Source of the DNA: Verrucomicrobiales bacterium | GTDB taxonomy: Bacteria; Verrucomicrobiota; Verrucomicrobiia; Methylacidiphilales; JAAUTS01 | Direction: 5' to 3' | Length of the DNA stretch: 64,000 nt | Assembly: GCA_031256975.1 (NCBI GenBank) | Contig: JAIRPN010000016.1 | Span: 1-64,000, forward strand | Shown: one piece after another, positions 9,364-18,648 of the stretch | How positions within the stretch are numbered: position 1 is the stretch's first letter | Layout: each line of letters opens with the position of its first letter | Made by a program: the position numbers and the translations under genes | Notes under the pieces: model-generated | Seen by the model: only the letters and a program-made list of their open reading frames with translations | Databases searched by the model: none | Told to the model about the DNA's origin: nothing

Positions 9364-12300
9364 GGCGCAAACTGGCTGCTCTGCAACACGCGGAATTTGT
9401 AATAATTATTCAATGTTGCCGACCGCTGCGTGGCGAAATCCACACCTTCCAGACGGGAATCATTCGGATCGACATAACGCTCGATCACCGAGGAACCCCG
9501 GTACTCCGACAACACTTTGTCCTGATTTTCCACCCAGACATTGGCAGCCGTCGTCGGGGTCTTTTGCAACTTCTGCACCCACATGTGCACCATGTAGGTG
9601 TTTGACTTGGTGGTGAGCAACGGATAAATCAACGCATAGGGCCGCTCCCTGCCGTTGTCCCCCGTGACCTTGTGCCCGTCGGCAACCCCCTCGGTTCCCT
9701 GCCACCAGCGCTTGATGGCATCGGTGTTATAAGAGGCTGGTACATCCGGCGCGCTGTCTGCGGTCTTGAATTTGGGATACAGGAACAAACTGCAAATCTC
9801 CGACGCCGAGCGGAAAATATCGCCCCGGTCAAAACGTTCCTCGAATCCCCCCAAGGTGTTGTCCACGTCAATCTGCGGCCAACTGTTCAGCCCATAAACG
9901 GGCTGGTTGTTGTTCTCACCGATTTGCGAACCGTAACGGTATTTGTATTTGCCCGCCACGCTATCCGGAACCGCAAATATTCGCTGCTGCTTTAACACCG
10001 CCCGCACCCCGGTGCTGCGCTCAATGTAGGTAAACGGCATGATCTGGTAATTCATATTGATACGCCCGTCCGTGGACAACGGCTCACTGATCGGATACGG
10101 TTCCACCACCGGCATCTGAAACAAGTCCAGCAACAACCAATCCGGCGGAGAATCAAAACCGGGATGATTGTCACCAGCCGCCGGATTGGGGCAAAACAGC
10201 AAGGTCTGCCAAGGTAAATTGCGTTTAACCCCCGTGGACAATGAACCGAACATCACCGGCGACGGCATCATTTTATTAGGTGAGAAAAACGACGGCGTGA
10301 CGAGCTGGTCCAGATTATATAACTCGACAAAGTAAGGCGTTTTCCCACCCGTCAGATCAGCTTTATTCAATACTCCTTCATCCGCCTTGTTGATATAAGG
10401 ACCATCCGGGAAATAACCCACCCCGTTGTCCCAGTCGCCGAGATATTCGGCACCATTGTATTTCAAATACGCACCGGTTTGCGTTGTCGTCGTAGTATTT
10501 GAGGAGCCAGCATTGGCAACGCCTCCCGCATTCACCATGTAAATCAAATCGTCGTCATTTTTCAAGACGTGTCGTTTGTCGTAAATGCTCGCGTCGCCGT
10601 AATTCAATCCTTTAACCAATTGCCCCAAAATTGCGCCATAGAACGGAAAACCGCCCGCTTCCATCAAACTGTGTGCAAAGTGGTCGGTTGCCGACGAATA
10701 TTCGGGAAATGAACCATACAAATTATCGCCAACCGTGATGTTTTTGCGTCCCGCGATAATTCGCATATCACCGGGCATGGCTCTTACACTCCTGACTACA
10801 TCCTTGTCACAAACAAACCTTGCGTCTGCAGACCATTCATCAGTGCCTATGTCGATGCGGGTGCCCCATTGTCCGCGGGACACATTATTGCTCGCTCTCG
10901 GCGGATAGGTGGGAATCGGTATTGCATTAATGTTATCAAATTTTATCACAATGGTCTGCACCACTTCATACGCACCGCTGTATGATGAAGCACTGGAACT
11001 GGGAACCTGAATCTCTAAGGTCAATTCACCACCATTGAACTGTAGCGGCGACACCGTAGTAGGCGGGGTATAAGGCACATAAACTTCCTTGCCTAAAAAC
11101 GGATACCAACCATTGGGGTTTCCCTTATCGGCCTTATAACCAGCCATAAATGATCGGAATCCTAAATTTCCACCAGCAGTGTAAGTGTATTGACCACCGC
11201 CGTGGCTGGGCGGAATACTGGTCAGTGTATCGTCCAAAAATAATTGCTGTCCATTGAGTCTCAGTGAAGAAAGTCCGCTAACTTTAACCCGATACGAACC
11301 CGTGATACCAGGGAAACCGTTGGAAGGGTCAAAAAAACTAAAGAATACCCCAGCTTGAACCGCAATATTTTGATTTGGTATGGTAGGGTCGTAACCTAAA
11401 GTATTTCGACTTTCAGAATAAAAATTAGTGCCGCTTGTAATATTTGCATTTGAAAATGAAGAATATGCAGGACCTCCCGCATACTGCATCGCAAGATTAG
11501 CTGAATTATAATTAACGTCATCGTTAACATAACTAAAATCGGTATGTGTTACTGATTTTATTGTTCCATTATCATTTCTATTTATGGTTAACACATCATG
11601 GGCACCAAACTTTAACATTCCTGTCCATTTGTGACTATCATCAAGCACCATTTCTGCTCTTCCATTATTCCATGCGGAAGAAATAAACATCAGCGCTATT
11701 TCTTGAATTGCCGGAAATCGCCCGAAGCCGCGTGTGTCGTTGCTGGCATTGTAAATCGGCACTACTTGCCCGGCACCTGCTGACTTGCCACGTGGCATAG
11801 AAGCCGCCCAAGAAGTTTGCTTGGCAAATTCGTATTTGCTGTCTTGGTTGCCAACAGTGCTTGTATCCTCGGAATGGTCGCGCAAGTTCAGGCAGCGGAT
11901 GTAATCGAAAATTTCGGTCAAAATCTGGTCGTTGTCGGTGCCGAACTTGGTCTGGAAGTTCCCGCTACCGAAGCCGGGAACGGAACGTCCGGTCAAATCG
12001 TGCAGATAGGCAAGCAGCTCCTGATTGCGCGAGATGGCGGTCAGGTCGTTCGTGGCGCTGTCGGAACGCTCGCGTTGGAAATAATAGCCCGTGCCGCTGA
12101 CGGTGCCGCAAAACGCGATGGTGCGGTCAAACAATGTGCGCTTATCGGTGCCGGTATTCACCGGCCAAGTGATGATGCGCGGCTTGTTGAACATGTTGAC
12201 GTCCGGCGAGCGATTGTGCGCCGTAATAAAAAACTTGGCCTTTTGCAACACCTCCTCGTCAATTATTGCCGTCCCAGTGGTGATCGAATAAGCACGGGAA

Positions 12301-13454
12301 CCACTGTAGGCCGGGGCGGATGACATGCCGGGGTCGATATTGGATAAAAACTGCAATTCCTCAGTGCTGGCATACAAACGGTCGTCCCTGACGGTGATGG
12401 TGCCGGTGGCCTGAATGGTTCCGGCCTTAGAGCCGGTGGAACCGGGCTCGTTCAGCTTGGGGGAAAGCCAGTAATACGGTTCGTACTGCTCGTATTTCGG
12501 CATGATGGCGTTGAAAGTCGCCTGACTACCGTATCCGCTGGTCGTAGGCATGGTCAGCGGCAATACCGAACCAAACACCGTGCTCAGGGATACTGTCGCG
12601 GGATGTCCCGGATAGCGTTGGTACTCGCGTTGCGTGGGCTGGCGTTTTGCCAGCATGTACCAGCTATAGCCGTCCTCGGCCAGCGGTGTGCTCCAGAACG
12701 AGCCCTCCGACGCCGTGTTGATGTTCACCTTGCAGGTTTCATCATCCGTCCAAAACGCAATGCGCCCGACAATCGGGTTGCTTGGCGTGACATCACTGCT
12801 GCTGAAGGTGACGGAACCGGAGCTTGCCGTTGTCGGCGTGACGATTTGCCCGTCCTGCAAGACGTACAACCACTTCACCGGCATGGGCACCGGATTGTAA
12901 TTGGGATCATCCCGATCCATCGGCGCGTCGCTTTTGACCTCAAAACCTTCCACCTGCATGGTGCCAGTGATGGTGGAGCTGATGGCGGTTGTCATCGGGG
13001 GATTCAATATCGGCCAATGCCGCACGGTACCGGTGGTGATCGGCGCGTTCAAATCCACAAACAGGGCCTTTTGGTCGTGCCAGCTGGTCGGTACGCCATT
13101 GGCGGCGGGATTAAAATCACCCGGAGTCTTGAGGGTGTCCCACGAATATAATTTGTAACAGGCGGTCGCCGAGGTACCGCCGGTGCTGTATACGCGAATC
13201 ATGCCGGGTTGGGATGCCCAGGTCTGGTCGGGCTCTGCGGTCGCCTGGCTGATTTGCGCCATGACCAGATTAACCGAGGATTCCGCCAGAGTGCGGACCG
13301 AACTGCCGTCGGCGTATATCTTGGAGGTTTTCATGTTACCCTTGACCCCGCCAAGGAATGCCAACAACAGCACTCCCAGCAATACCAAGCTGCCCAGCAC
13401 CAGCAATAATGCCGCGCCGCGTTTTTCACCCATAATGCCTTCGCCTGTTTTCAT
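9360..13454 (-). CDS. Verru_Chthon cassette protein A (very large pseudopilin-like protein)
   Basis: A 1364-residue protein, the largest in the window. After EKRGAALLLVLGSLVLLG (about residues 10-27) it has a GspK-like hydrophobic anchor with no classical FTLIE. The body is long and Ser/Thr/Asn/Gly-rich. The C-terminal third has the family's characteristic block (PPDWLLLDLFQMPVVEPYPI, then SEPLSTDGRINMNYQIMPFTYIERSTG). The architecture suggests a surface or periplasmic protein tethered through a pilin-like helix. The middle of the gene (about 10.3-11.7 kb) is visibly richer in A and T than both ends. It lies between C and D with almost no spacing, so the four genes form one operon. Confidence 0.87.
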   Translation of the reverse strand: MKTGEGIMGEKRGAALLLVLGSLVLLGVLLLAFLGGVKGNMKTSKIYADGSSVRTLAESSVNLVMAQISQATAEPDQTWASQPGMIRVYSTGGTSATACYKLYSWDTLKTPGDFNPAANGVPTSWHDQKALFVDLNAPITTGTVRHWPILNPPMTTAISSTITGTMQVEGFEVKSDAPMDRDDPNYNPVPMPVKWLYVLQDGQIVTPTTASSGSVTFSSSDVTPSNPIVGRIAFWTDDETCKVNINTASEGSFWSTPLAEDGYSWYMLAKRQPTQREYQRYPGHPATVSLSTVFGSVLPLTMPTTSGYGSQATFNAIMPKYEQYEPYYWLSPKLNEPGSTGSKAGTIQATGTITVRDDRLYASTEELQFLSNIDPGMSSAPAYSGSRAYSITTGTAIIDEEVLQKAKFFITAHNRSPDVNMFNKPRIITWPVNTGTDKRTLFDRTIAFCGTVSGTGYYFQRERSDSATNDLTAISRNQELLAYLHDLTGRSVPGFGSGNFQTKFGTDNDQILTEIFDYIRCLNLRDHSEDTSTVGNQDSKYEFAKQTSWAASMPRGKSAGAGQVVPIYNASNDTRGFGRFPAIQEIALMFISSAWNNGRAEMVLDDSHKWTGMLKFGAHDVLTINRNDNGTIKSVTHTDFSYVNDDVNYNSANLAMQYAGGPAYSSFSNANITSGTNFYSESRNTLGYDPTIPNQNIAVQAGVFFSFFDPSNGFPGITGSYRVKVSGLSSLRLNGQQLFLDDTLTSIPPSHGGGQYTYTAGGNLGFRSFMAGYKADKGNPNGWYPFLGKEVYVPYTPPTTVSPLQFNGGELTLEIQVPSSSASSYSGAYEVVQTIVIKFDNINAIPIPTYPPRASNNVSRGQWGTRIDIGTDEWSADARFVCDKDVVRSVRAMPGDMRIIAGRKNITVGDNLYGSFPEYSSATDHFAHSLMEAGGFPFYGAILGQLVKGLNYGDASIYDKRHVLKNDDDLIYMVNAGGVANAGSSNTTTTTQTGAYLKYNGAEYLGDWDNGVGYFPDGPYINKADEGVLNKADLTGGKTPYFVELYNLDQLVTPSFFSPNKMMPSPVMFGSLSTGVKRNLPWQTLLFCPNPAAGDNHPGFDSPPDWLLLDLFQMPVVEPYPISEPLSTDGRINMNYQIMPFTYIERSTGVRAVLKQQRIFAVPDSVAGKYKYRYGSQIGENNNQPVYGLNSWPQIDVDNTLGGFEERFDRGDIFRSASEICSLFLYPKFKTADSAPDVPASYNTDAIKRWWQGTEGVADGHKVTGDNGRERPYALIYPLLTTKSNTYMVHMWVQKLQKTPTTAANVWVENQDKVLSEYRGSSVIERYVDPNDSRLEGVDFATQRSATLNNYYKFRVLQSSQFAP

Positions 13455-13460
13455 AATTTG

Positions 13461-14522
13461 CTACTGTGAGGAACTTGAACTCAAGTCGGAACTCCACTTG
13501 GCGCCGCGAATCGCCACGTTGGTTTGAAATACATAATAATTCAAGGGAATGCTGTTGCCGCCGGATTTGCCGCCCAGGGTATTTTTGAGAGTGTCCAGAT
13601 CCGCCAGCAGTTGTTCCTGCTCGTTGCCCACCTGCTGGAACAGGTTATCCAGTCCGAAATTTGGCTTGGTCGCATCCCGGCATACCTTCTGCGCCGATTC
13701 TTCGTCAATTACCACCATCGTTACCTGCACAATCGGGGGCAACTGGCTGGAATGTTCGTAGCGTTGCGCGGGCTTGCCATTTTCCCAAGCCCCGTCACGG
13801 GAATCATATTCGAAATCTGAGTTCAGGACATCGCCCAAATCCCTTGTCGAACGCATGGGCAAGATAATGAGTGCCACCACGTTTTCCGCCAGCACACGGG
13901 TGTTGTCACTGTTGGGTTGAATCCAACCACCACCATGTCCCGGAAGAGTATTACCACTAATACTGTTGTCAGGCGTGTAGATACCCAAGTTTTGGGTCGG
14001 TTGCAGGTATTCCATCAAACGGAAACGGTATTTTGGGGGAGGGTTGACAGCGTCTTTGTAAAACTGGGGCACGTTGGGGTCATCACCATAAACCACGTAA
14101 TAACCGCAAGCATTCAAGGCATTTTCCATGTATCCATAGCGATTGGTATCATCGGTATGCCCCAGCGGGGCTTGAAAAAATACCGCATGGGTAATTTGGT
14201 TGGATATCAGGGTCTTTCCACAAATGAATTGCAACTCCGAACGCCGCAAGTATTGCGACGGATTATTCGGGTCATCATAACCGTAATAAACATTGAGTGT
14301 CGCTTGTGACAGCCGGCGCGTCATGGATTCAAAGGCCGCACGGGCGCCTTGCATGGAGGTGATTTGTGATGAGGATTTTCTCCAAACCCGGCTGGTGGTC
14401 TGGGTAATCTGAAAGATAATCAGCATCAGGATGACGAAAATGACTGTCGCCACCATCATTTCCAACAGCGTAAAGCCACCCGTGACTGTGCGTACCCCTT
14501 GATGGACGTCGGGTTTATCCAT
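13461..14522 (-). CDS. Verru_Chthon cassette protein C (prepilin-type N-terminus)
   Basis: A 353-residue protein with a prepilin signal ending at G16, then F17-TLLE21 and a hydrophobic helix (VATVIFVILMLIIFQIT). The GspJ-like body contains VWRKSSSQITSMQGARAAFE and a late domain with VTMVVIDEESAQKVC. The match is to the Verru_Chthon C family. It starts three bases after the stop of protein B and ends six bases before protein A. It is expected to be a minor pseudopilin-like component; partners and export route are not visible in this window, and no pilus assembly ATPase or secretin is encoded here. Confidence 0.85.
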   Translation of the reverse strand: MDKPDVHQGVRTVTGGFTLLEMMVATVIFVILMLIIFQITQTTSRVWRKSSSQITSMQGARAAFESMTRRLSQATLNVYYGYDDPNNPSQYLRRSELQFICGKTLISNQITHAVFFQAPLGHTDDTNRYGYMENALNACGYYVVYGDDPNVPQFYKDAVNPPPKYRFRLMEYLQPTQNLGIYTPDNSISGNTLPGHGGGWIQPNSDNTRVLAENVVALIILPMRSTRDLGDVLNSDFEYDSRDGAWENGKPAQRYEHSSQLPPIVQVTMVVIDEESAQKVCRDATKPNFGLDNLFQQVGNEQEQLLADLDTLKNTLGGKSGGNSIPLNYYVFQTNVAIRGAKWSSDLSSSSSQ

Positions 14523-14525
14523 AGG

Positions 14526-15020
14526 CTACATCCCCTCAGTACCACGAGTATTCGCAATCAAGAAAGAAGTCTCGTAAATGGGACGGGTCTGGTTATTCCG
14601 GTAAATCTTTACTTGAATCACCCTTGCGCGGATTTCATCAATGGTCGTAGCCGGTGCTTTTACCGTACTCGCGGAACCTGAGGTAATCAAATCAGCCCAA
14701 AACACCCGCTTGCTGGCATCCTCCTCTTTTAAGCCTTCCGCATTATAATTCAAATCGTTCAAATCCTGCAATTTGTCGTATTCGGTCAATTGAACATCAT
14801 TACTGATGGACTGCATGATTTGCGATTGAACGGTGATATCCATCGTATCGCGCGTCATCTTCAACCCCACCGGGATCAACCCCAGCAAAGAAACCATGGC
14901 AAAACTGACAACACCCATGGCGAGTGCCATCTCGATCATGCTGAACGCCTTCTTCAAGCGGGTCGCCCCGTTACCGTTCAGGTAATTTTTCACAGCCAGT
15001 CTCATAAGCTTATAATACAA
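14526..15020 (-). CDS. Verru_Chthon cassette protein B (prepilin-type N-terminus)
   Basis: A 164-residue protein when read from the TTG at 15018-15020; an ATG at 15003-15005 would give 159 residues (MRLAVKNYLNG) and is a good alternative. The prepilin motif is AFSMIEMALAMG, with M in place of L but the +5 Glu kept. The body resembles GspI/PulG-like minor pseudopilins (IPVGLKMTRDTMDITVQSQ). It is first in the transcriptional order B-C-A-D, which is consistent with the nearly gapless spacing of the cassette. The 92 bases upstream contain the 20-base word shared with the GH36 upstream region. Confidence 0.82.
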   Translation of the reverse strand: MYYKLMRLAVKNYLNGNGATRLKKAFSMIEMALAMGVVSFAMVSLLGLIPVGLKMTRDTMDITVQSQIMQSISNDVQLTEYDKLQDLNDLNYNAEGLKEEDASKRVFWADLITSGSASTVKAPATTIDEIRARVIQVKIYRNNQTRPIYETSFLIANTRGTEGM

Positions 15021-15054
15021 TTCCTGTATTCACTCTCAATGGAGAGACTTGTTA

Positions 15055-15074
15055 TTTTTTTGCACTTATTTTCG
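15055..15074 (-). promoter_or_regulatory. Shared upstream word (second copy), before Verru_Chthon B
   Basis: Plus-strand reading: seven T, GCACTTATTTTCG, differing from the copy at 6103-6122 by one base (C for T). It lies 34 bases upstream of the TTG start of protein B. A TTGACA (plus-strand TGTCAA at 15076-15081) sits next to it on the minus strand, but I see no good -10 at the right distance. The identity is seen; the regulatory role is inferred. Confidence 0.4.
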
Positions 15075-15112
15075 TTGTCAAAATATACCAATATTATCAA
15101 CACCCATGTTTT

Positions 15113-16423
15113 TCATGTGGAAAGATTATTGATTCTTAAGCCTTGAACATCCACGATTTCCATGGGACCGTGGTAGTCAAAACCGGACCCCTGATCCACC
15201 TCAAGTTCAAATGAATCAATCCGGATATCCGTGGCATGATGCAGCATCAAGGCATGAATCGGATGTTTGAACACAGCAGCAGCAAAGCCATTTTCCCCTC
15301 CCGGACAAGGACGCAAATCCATCTCCCCTCCCGCATATTTTGACCACTTTACCAGATTCAACCGCACGTTTTCAAAACGCACATCCTGGATACGATCCGC
15401 CTTTTCCCCCCAAATAACAATGCCATTTTCACTCTTGGCCTGAATGTTTCTGAAGGTAACATTGCGAATCTTTCCGACCACATCCGCCTCTGTCCAAGGC
15501 ATTGCCTTAACATAAATCGGCTCTCCGTTTCCCCACCACAACCGGTCAAAAATACGTGTTTCAACCAGCATATTGGAAAACACCACGTTCTCGATATCCG
15601 ATTCAAAACTGTGATTAATCGATAATCCCCGGTGACTCGAGGAAATGACACAGGAATCGAACACCACGTTGCGTACCGGGGCCGCAATCTCGCAGCCGAT
15701 CACAATCGCCGAGGAGGTGCTTTTCAGATTACATCCCTGGACAATTATGTTCTCAATCCCGCCATAAGCCTCCCGTTCCGGACCGCGGGTGGCCTTCAGC
15801 ACGATGGCATCGTCACCGGCAACAATATGACATCCGCTAATGGTCACATTTTTGCAACGATCAATGCCAATTCCATCCGCATTGGGTATCTTCAGATCGT
15901 TAAACAAACGGATATCGCTGATCAGTACACTGTCGCAGCCACACATCCACAATGACCACTCCGCGGAATCCCGGATGGTAATGCCGCTAATCGTCAGCCG
16001 TTTGCAGCCGAACAACGCAAACATGCGCGGCCGGGCTTTTTTCATCACGTAAATATGCGGCAGATTTTCCGCCACATACGAACGTCCGTTGCCATCGATA
16101 ACCCCCTGCCCGGTAATCGTTACATCCTCCTCGTCCTTGGCCCAAATAAAGGCACTGGGCGTATCATGCCGGTCACCCTCCGGACGGAGAATATCCTTAT
16201 AGTCCTCGCTGCACAGCAACACCGCGCCGGCTTCCAGATGCAACTCAACTCGCGAACGAAGCCGGATCCGTCCGCAACGAAATACCCCCCGCGGAATAAC
16301 CACCCGCCCACCACCATCAGAGGAACATTTGTCGATTTCCTGCTGGATCCAGCCCGCGTTATTCATTTCCGCATCCGGTACAACATCTGCTGTCCCGGTA
16401 TTGTTTTTAATATCAATGATCAT
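15113..16423 (-). CDS. GH28 polygalacturonase-type glycoside hydrolase
   Basis: A 436-residue right-handed beta-helix enzyme. The N-terminal NNAGWIQQEIDKCSSDGGGRV, IPRGVF and LHLEAGAVL segments are typical of GH28. The active-site strand has NADGIGIDRCKNV, then AGDDAIVLK, corresponding to the NTD and DD carboxylates that hydrolyse alpha-galacturonosyl links. The usual G-H-G element is altered (SSHRGLSI). The ATG at 16421-16423 is chosen because GAGG lies six to nine bases before it; a longer reading to 16477 would overlap the GH16 stop. No obvious signal peptide remains with this start. It is eight bases downstream of the GH16 gene, hence one operon. Substrate may be pectin-like or a related uronic/rhamnosyl polymer. 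Confidence 0.83.
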   Translation of the reverse strand: MIIDIKNNTGTADVVPDAEMNNAGWIQQEIDKCSSDGGGRVVIPRGVFRCGRIRLRSRVELHLEAGAVLLCSEDYKDILRPEGDRHDTPSAFIWAKDEEDVTITGQGVIDGNGRSYVAENLPHIYVMKKARPRMFALFGCKRLTISGITIRDSAEWSLWMCGCDSVLISDIRLFNDLKIPNADGIGIDRCKNVTISGCHIVAGDDAIVLKATRGPEREAYGGIENIIVQGCNLKSTSSAIVIGCEIAAPVRNVVFDSCVISSSHRGLSINHSFESDIENVVFSNMLVETRIFDRLWWGNGEPIYVKAMPWTEADVVGKIRNVTFRNIQAKSENGIVIWGEKADRIQDVRFENVRLNLVKWSKYAGGEMDLRPCPGGENGFAAAVFKHPIHALMLHHATDIRIDSFELEVDQGSGFDYHGPMEIVDVQGLRINNLST

Positions 16424-16431
16424 GTTGTTCC

Positions 16432-17625
16432 TCAATCCGCTTGATAGACTCTCACGTAATCGCATTCCATTTTCCATGGCATCGAGGCTTCATCCACGTC
16501 CGCCGGTCCGACATGCTGTCCCAGTTGCCACGATTCATCCGAAAACCACCTTCCACCTATCGCCAGATTGATTAACAAATACATCGGTTTATGCAGCGAC
16601 GGACAACCACTGATGTCCCCCCTCGCCAGTTCTTTCCCGTCAAAGAAAAATGCCATTTCCTTTTCGTTCCACTCCACCGCCCAAGTGTGAAAATCCTCCG
16701 TCAAAAACAAATCCTTCTTATCCCGCAAAGTCGCCCACGTTTGGACTTTTTTCCCGTTCGCATCGACCTGCTTGTCCTGTCCGCCATACCAAGTGATTTT
16801 CCATCCCGGCACCTTTTCCCCCTTGGGCAAAATGATATGCGAGGTAAAGGTAGTCGGCCGATGCCCGAAAAACTCCAAAATATCGATCTCCGGCGGCCAC
16901 GGATGTTTTCCATCGTGATTCGGCAACATCCAAAACGCCGGCCAGGCACCACGATTGGCTAGCAATTTAAGCCGCGCCTCCACGTATCCGTAGGTGAAGG
17001 TGAATTTGCCATCCGACACCAACAATCCCGACGCATATGGCAAATCCTTCCAATACCATTTCCCCAAGGATTTCCCTGCCGCTACATACGCCTCCCGTTG
17101 TTTCGGCGTAAATTTGGTCGCGTTAATGGTAAGCACTCCCGATTTCTCAAACGAAAACGGATTCACCCGTTCTTCCCGGGGTAATACCGACGGAAAATCT
17201 TTGTCCACATACAGCCCCACTTCCTTGTTTCCCTCCCATAACGACCGCTCCGAATCGCCCTGCCAAAACGTAGTCAACCACTTGGACCGGTCCACATACC
17301 GCTGCCCATCCGCATCAAGCACTCCGTCAAATTCGTCATGAAATTTCAACTTCATCGAGACTCCCAACGGAGACGTAATTTGTTCGGGAACAGCATCCTT
17401 ATCTTTGGGAACGACCCGGGGTTGCGACTCTGTCACGGCCTCAGGAGCACTGGAGACAGTATTCTTATCGGCTTCCACCTTGGAAGTATTGATTGCAGCC
17501 ACCGGTTCCTCATCTGTTTTTTTAACCTGGCGATAATCAACAAACGGGACATCATTAGCCAGAACCACGGACAGCGCGACCATCAGGACCGAGCAACCCA
17601 CAATTATTTTCTTCACAGGAGCCAT
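16432..17625 (-). CDS. GH16 endo-beta-glycanase, exported
   Basis: A 397-residue protein with an N-terminal signal or anchor helix (about 6-23) and a low-complexity linker (about 30-90). A GH16 jelly-roll domain runs from about 95 to the end (LKFHDEFDG at the start, CDYVRVYQ at the finish). The catalytic motif is intact as EIDILEF, with both Glu residues and the central Asp. GH16 enzymes cleave internal beta-1,3/1,4 links in laminarin, lichenan, agar, carrageenan or porphyran; the exact substrate is not readable from these motifs. Because it is exported and the downstream GH28 is probably in the same transcript, the pair may begin breakdown of an external polysaccharide. Confidence 0.86.
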   Translation of the reverse strand: MAPVKKIIVGCSVLMVALSVVLANDVPFVDYRQVKKTDEEPVAAINTSKVEADKNTVSSAPEAVTESQPRVVPKDKDAVPEQITSPLGVSMKLKFHDEFDGVLDADGQRYVDRSKWLTTFWQGDSERSLWEGNKEVGLYVDKDFPSVLPREERVNPFSFEKSGVLTINATKFTPKQREAYVAAGKSLGKWYWKDLPYASGLLVSDGKFTFTYGYVEARLKLLANRGAWPAFWMLPNHDGKHPWPPEIDILEFFGHRPTTFTSHIILPKGEKVPGWKITWYGGQDKQVDANGKKVQTWATLRDKKDLFLTEDFHTWAVEWNEKEMAFFFDGKELARGDISGCPSLHKPMYLLINLAIGGRWFSDESWQLGQHVGPADVDEASMPWKMECDYVRVYQAD

Positions 17626-17852
17626 GATTTAAAGATGCCTGTCACCCCTCAAAAACTAAATGCATCTTTCACTCAATCTTTTGCATTTATTTATTACTCC
17701 GCAACAGTCACTCTCGCCCCCCTCCCGATTTTAATTTTCACCAAACCCCGCCTTTTCAGTATTCGATGACGGATTAAAAAAGGTTGCCGAGCAGGAATTT
17801 TTTCGCATAATCAAACCCTTGCCATGCCTTTCAAAGGCATGGCAAACCCGAT

Positions 17853-17925
17853 GGGGGTTTAGCTCAGTTGGTAGAGCGTCTCGTTCGCAATGAGAAGGTC
17901 AGGGGTTCGAATCCCCTAACCTCCA
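17853..17925 (+). tRNA. tRNA-Ala (anticodon CGC)
   Basis: A complete cloverleaf can be folded. The acceptor is GGGGGTT with AACCTCC, including the G3-U70 pair that marks alanine tRNAs. The D arm is GCTC/GAGC. The anticodon stem TCTCG/TGAGA has one G-T closing pair and a TTCGCAA loop, and the T arm is AGGGG-TTCGAAT-CCCCT. The discriminator is A and no CCA is encoded. It stands alone on the plus strand, upstream of nothing obvious. Confidence 0.95.
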
Positions 17926-18594
17926 CATCTATAAATCGGGTATTACAACTAAAAATCCCGGCCACTCAAACAATGTGATTACCCGCAGCCTGTTATAATC
18001 AACCATCGCGATAAGCATTGCAGAATTGGTACGGCACCACAAAAAACTTCTCGGCAAAGGGGGTTAGTCGCAACCATTCAATCCAATTATTCAGCGCATG
18101 CAACACCACGCCATTTGTCTTGTCACTCAGGACGCTAACAGTAATGCGACCGCACCAAGCCGCAGGCATTTGCCAATGGTTATCCTCTCGCCATGACTTG
18201 ATAGCCGTAACAATTACGGCATCGACCTTCCCAAGGCAATCCCTAGCGCCAAAATTTTCTTTTTTTCGACAACTCACCCGTCCCCATACCGTAGCCACCG
18301 CTATCGAGCCGGTTAACAACAAGCTTGCTGTCGCATAATCCAAACTTCTGCCAACTGACCGGTGGATTTCATATTATTCTCTTTTAGGACCTTCAAATGC
18401 CATCTGACACCGAGATTAAGACATCAAAATTAACTATGTAAATGATTTCATTTTAACCTCATTTTTCTTTGGATTTACCGCTATTCCCTGAAATATAAGA
18501 AGGAAAATTGCTATTAACACTCACGACGTAAAAAGCTTGATGACAATATTTTACATCGTATTCATGCATTGTCTTCCGTAAACATGAACATTAT
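17926..18594. other. Gene-poor stretch after tRNA-Ala with one doubtful reading frame
   Basis: Nothing here is recognised. A minus-strand frame at 17999-18343 (114 codons, TTG start, no Shine-Dalgarno) has a protein-like composition (several Trp, balanced residues), but a plus-strand frame of similar length overlaps it and neither resembles a family I know. From 18344 on the DNA is AT-rich and looks like upstream regulatory sequence of the LacI gene. The minus frame could be a decayed gene fragment. Confidence 0.3.
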
Positions 18595-18624
18595 TTGACA
18601 TTTATACATCAGCGAGGGCAATAT
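18595..18624 (+). promoter_or_regulatory. Sigma-70-type promoter of the LacI-family gene
   Basis: A consensus -35 TTGACA at 18595-18600 is followed after 18 bases by CAATAT at 18619-18624, giving a start near 18631 and a leader of about 18 bases before the ATG at 18649. Position and spacing fit; it has not been tested. Confidence 0.5.
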
Positions 18625-18648
18625 CGCCCCGATTCACCCCGATAAATT

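Noticed and set aside
17999-18343. A 114-codon minus-strand gene
   Set aside because: TTG start, no ribosome-binding site, no recognised family and an overlapping frame on the other strand; kept only as a doubtful remnant in the intergenic note.
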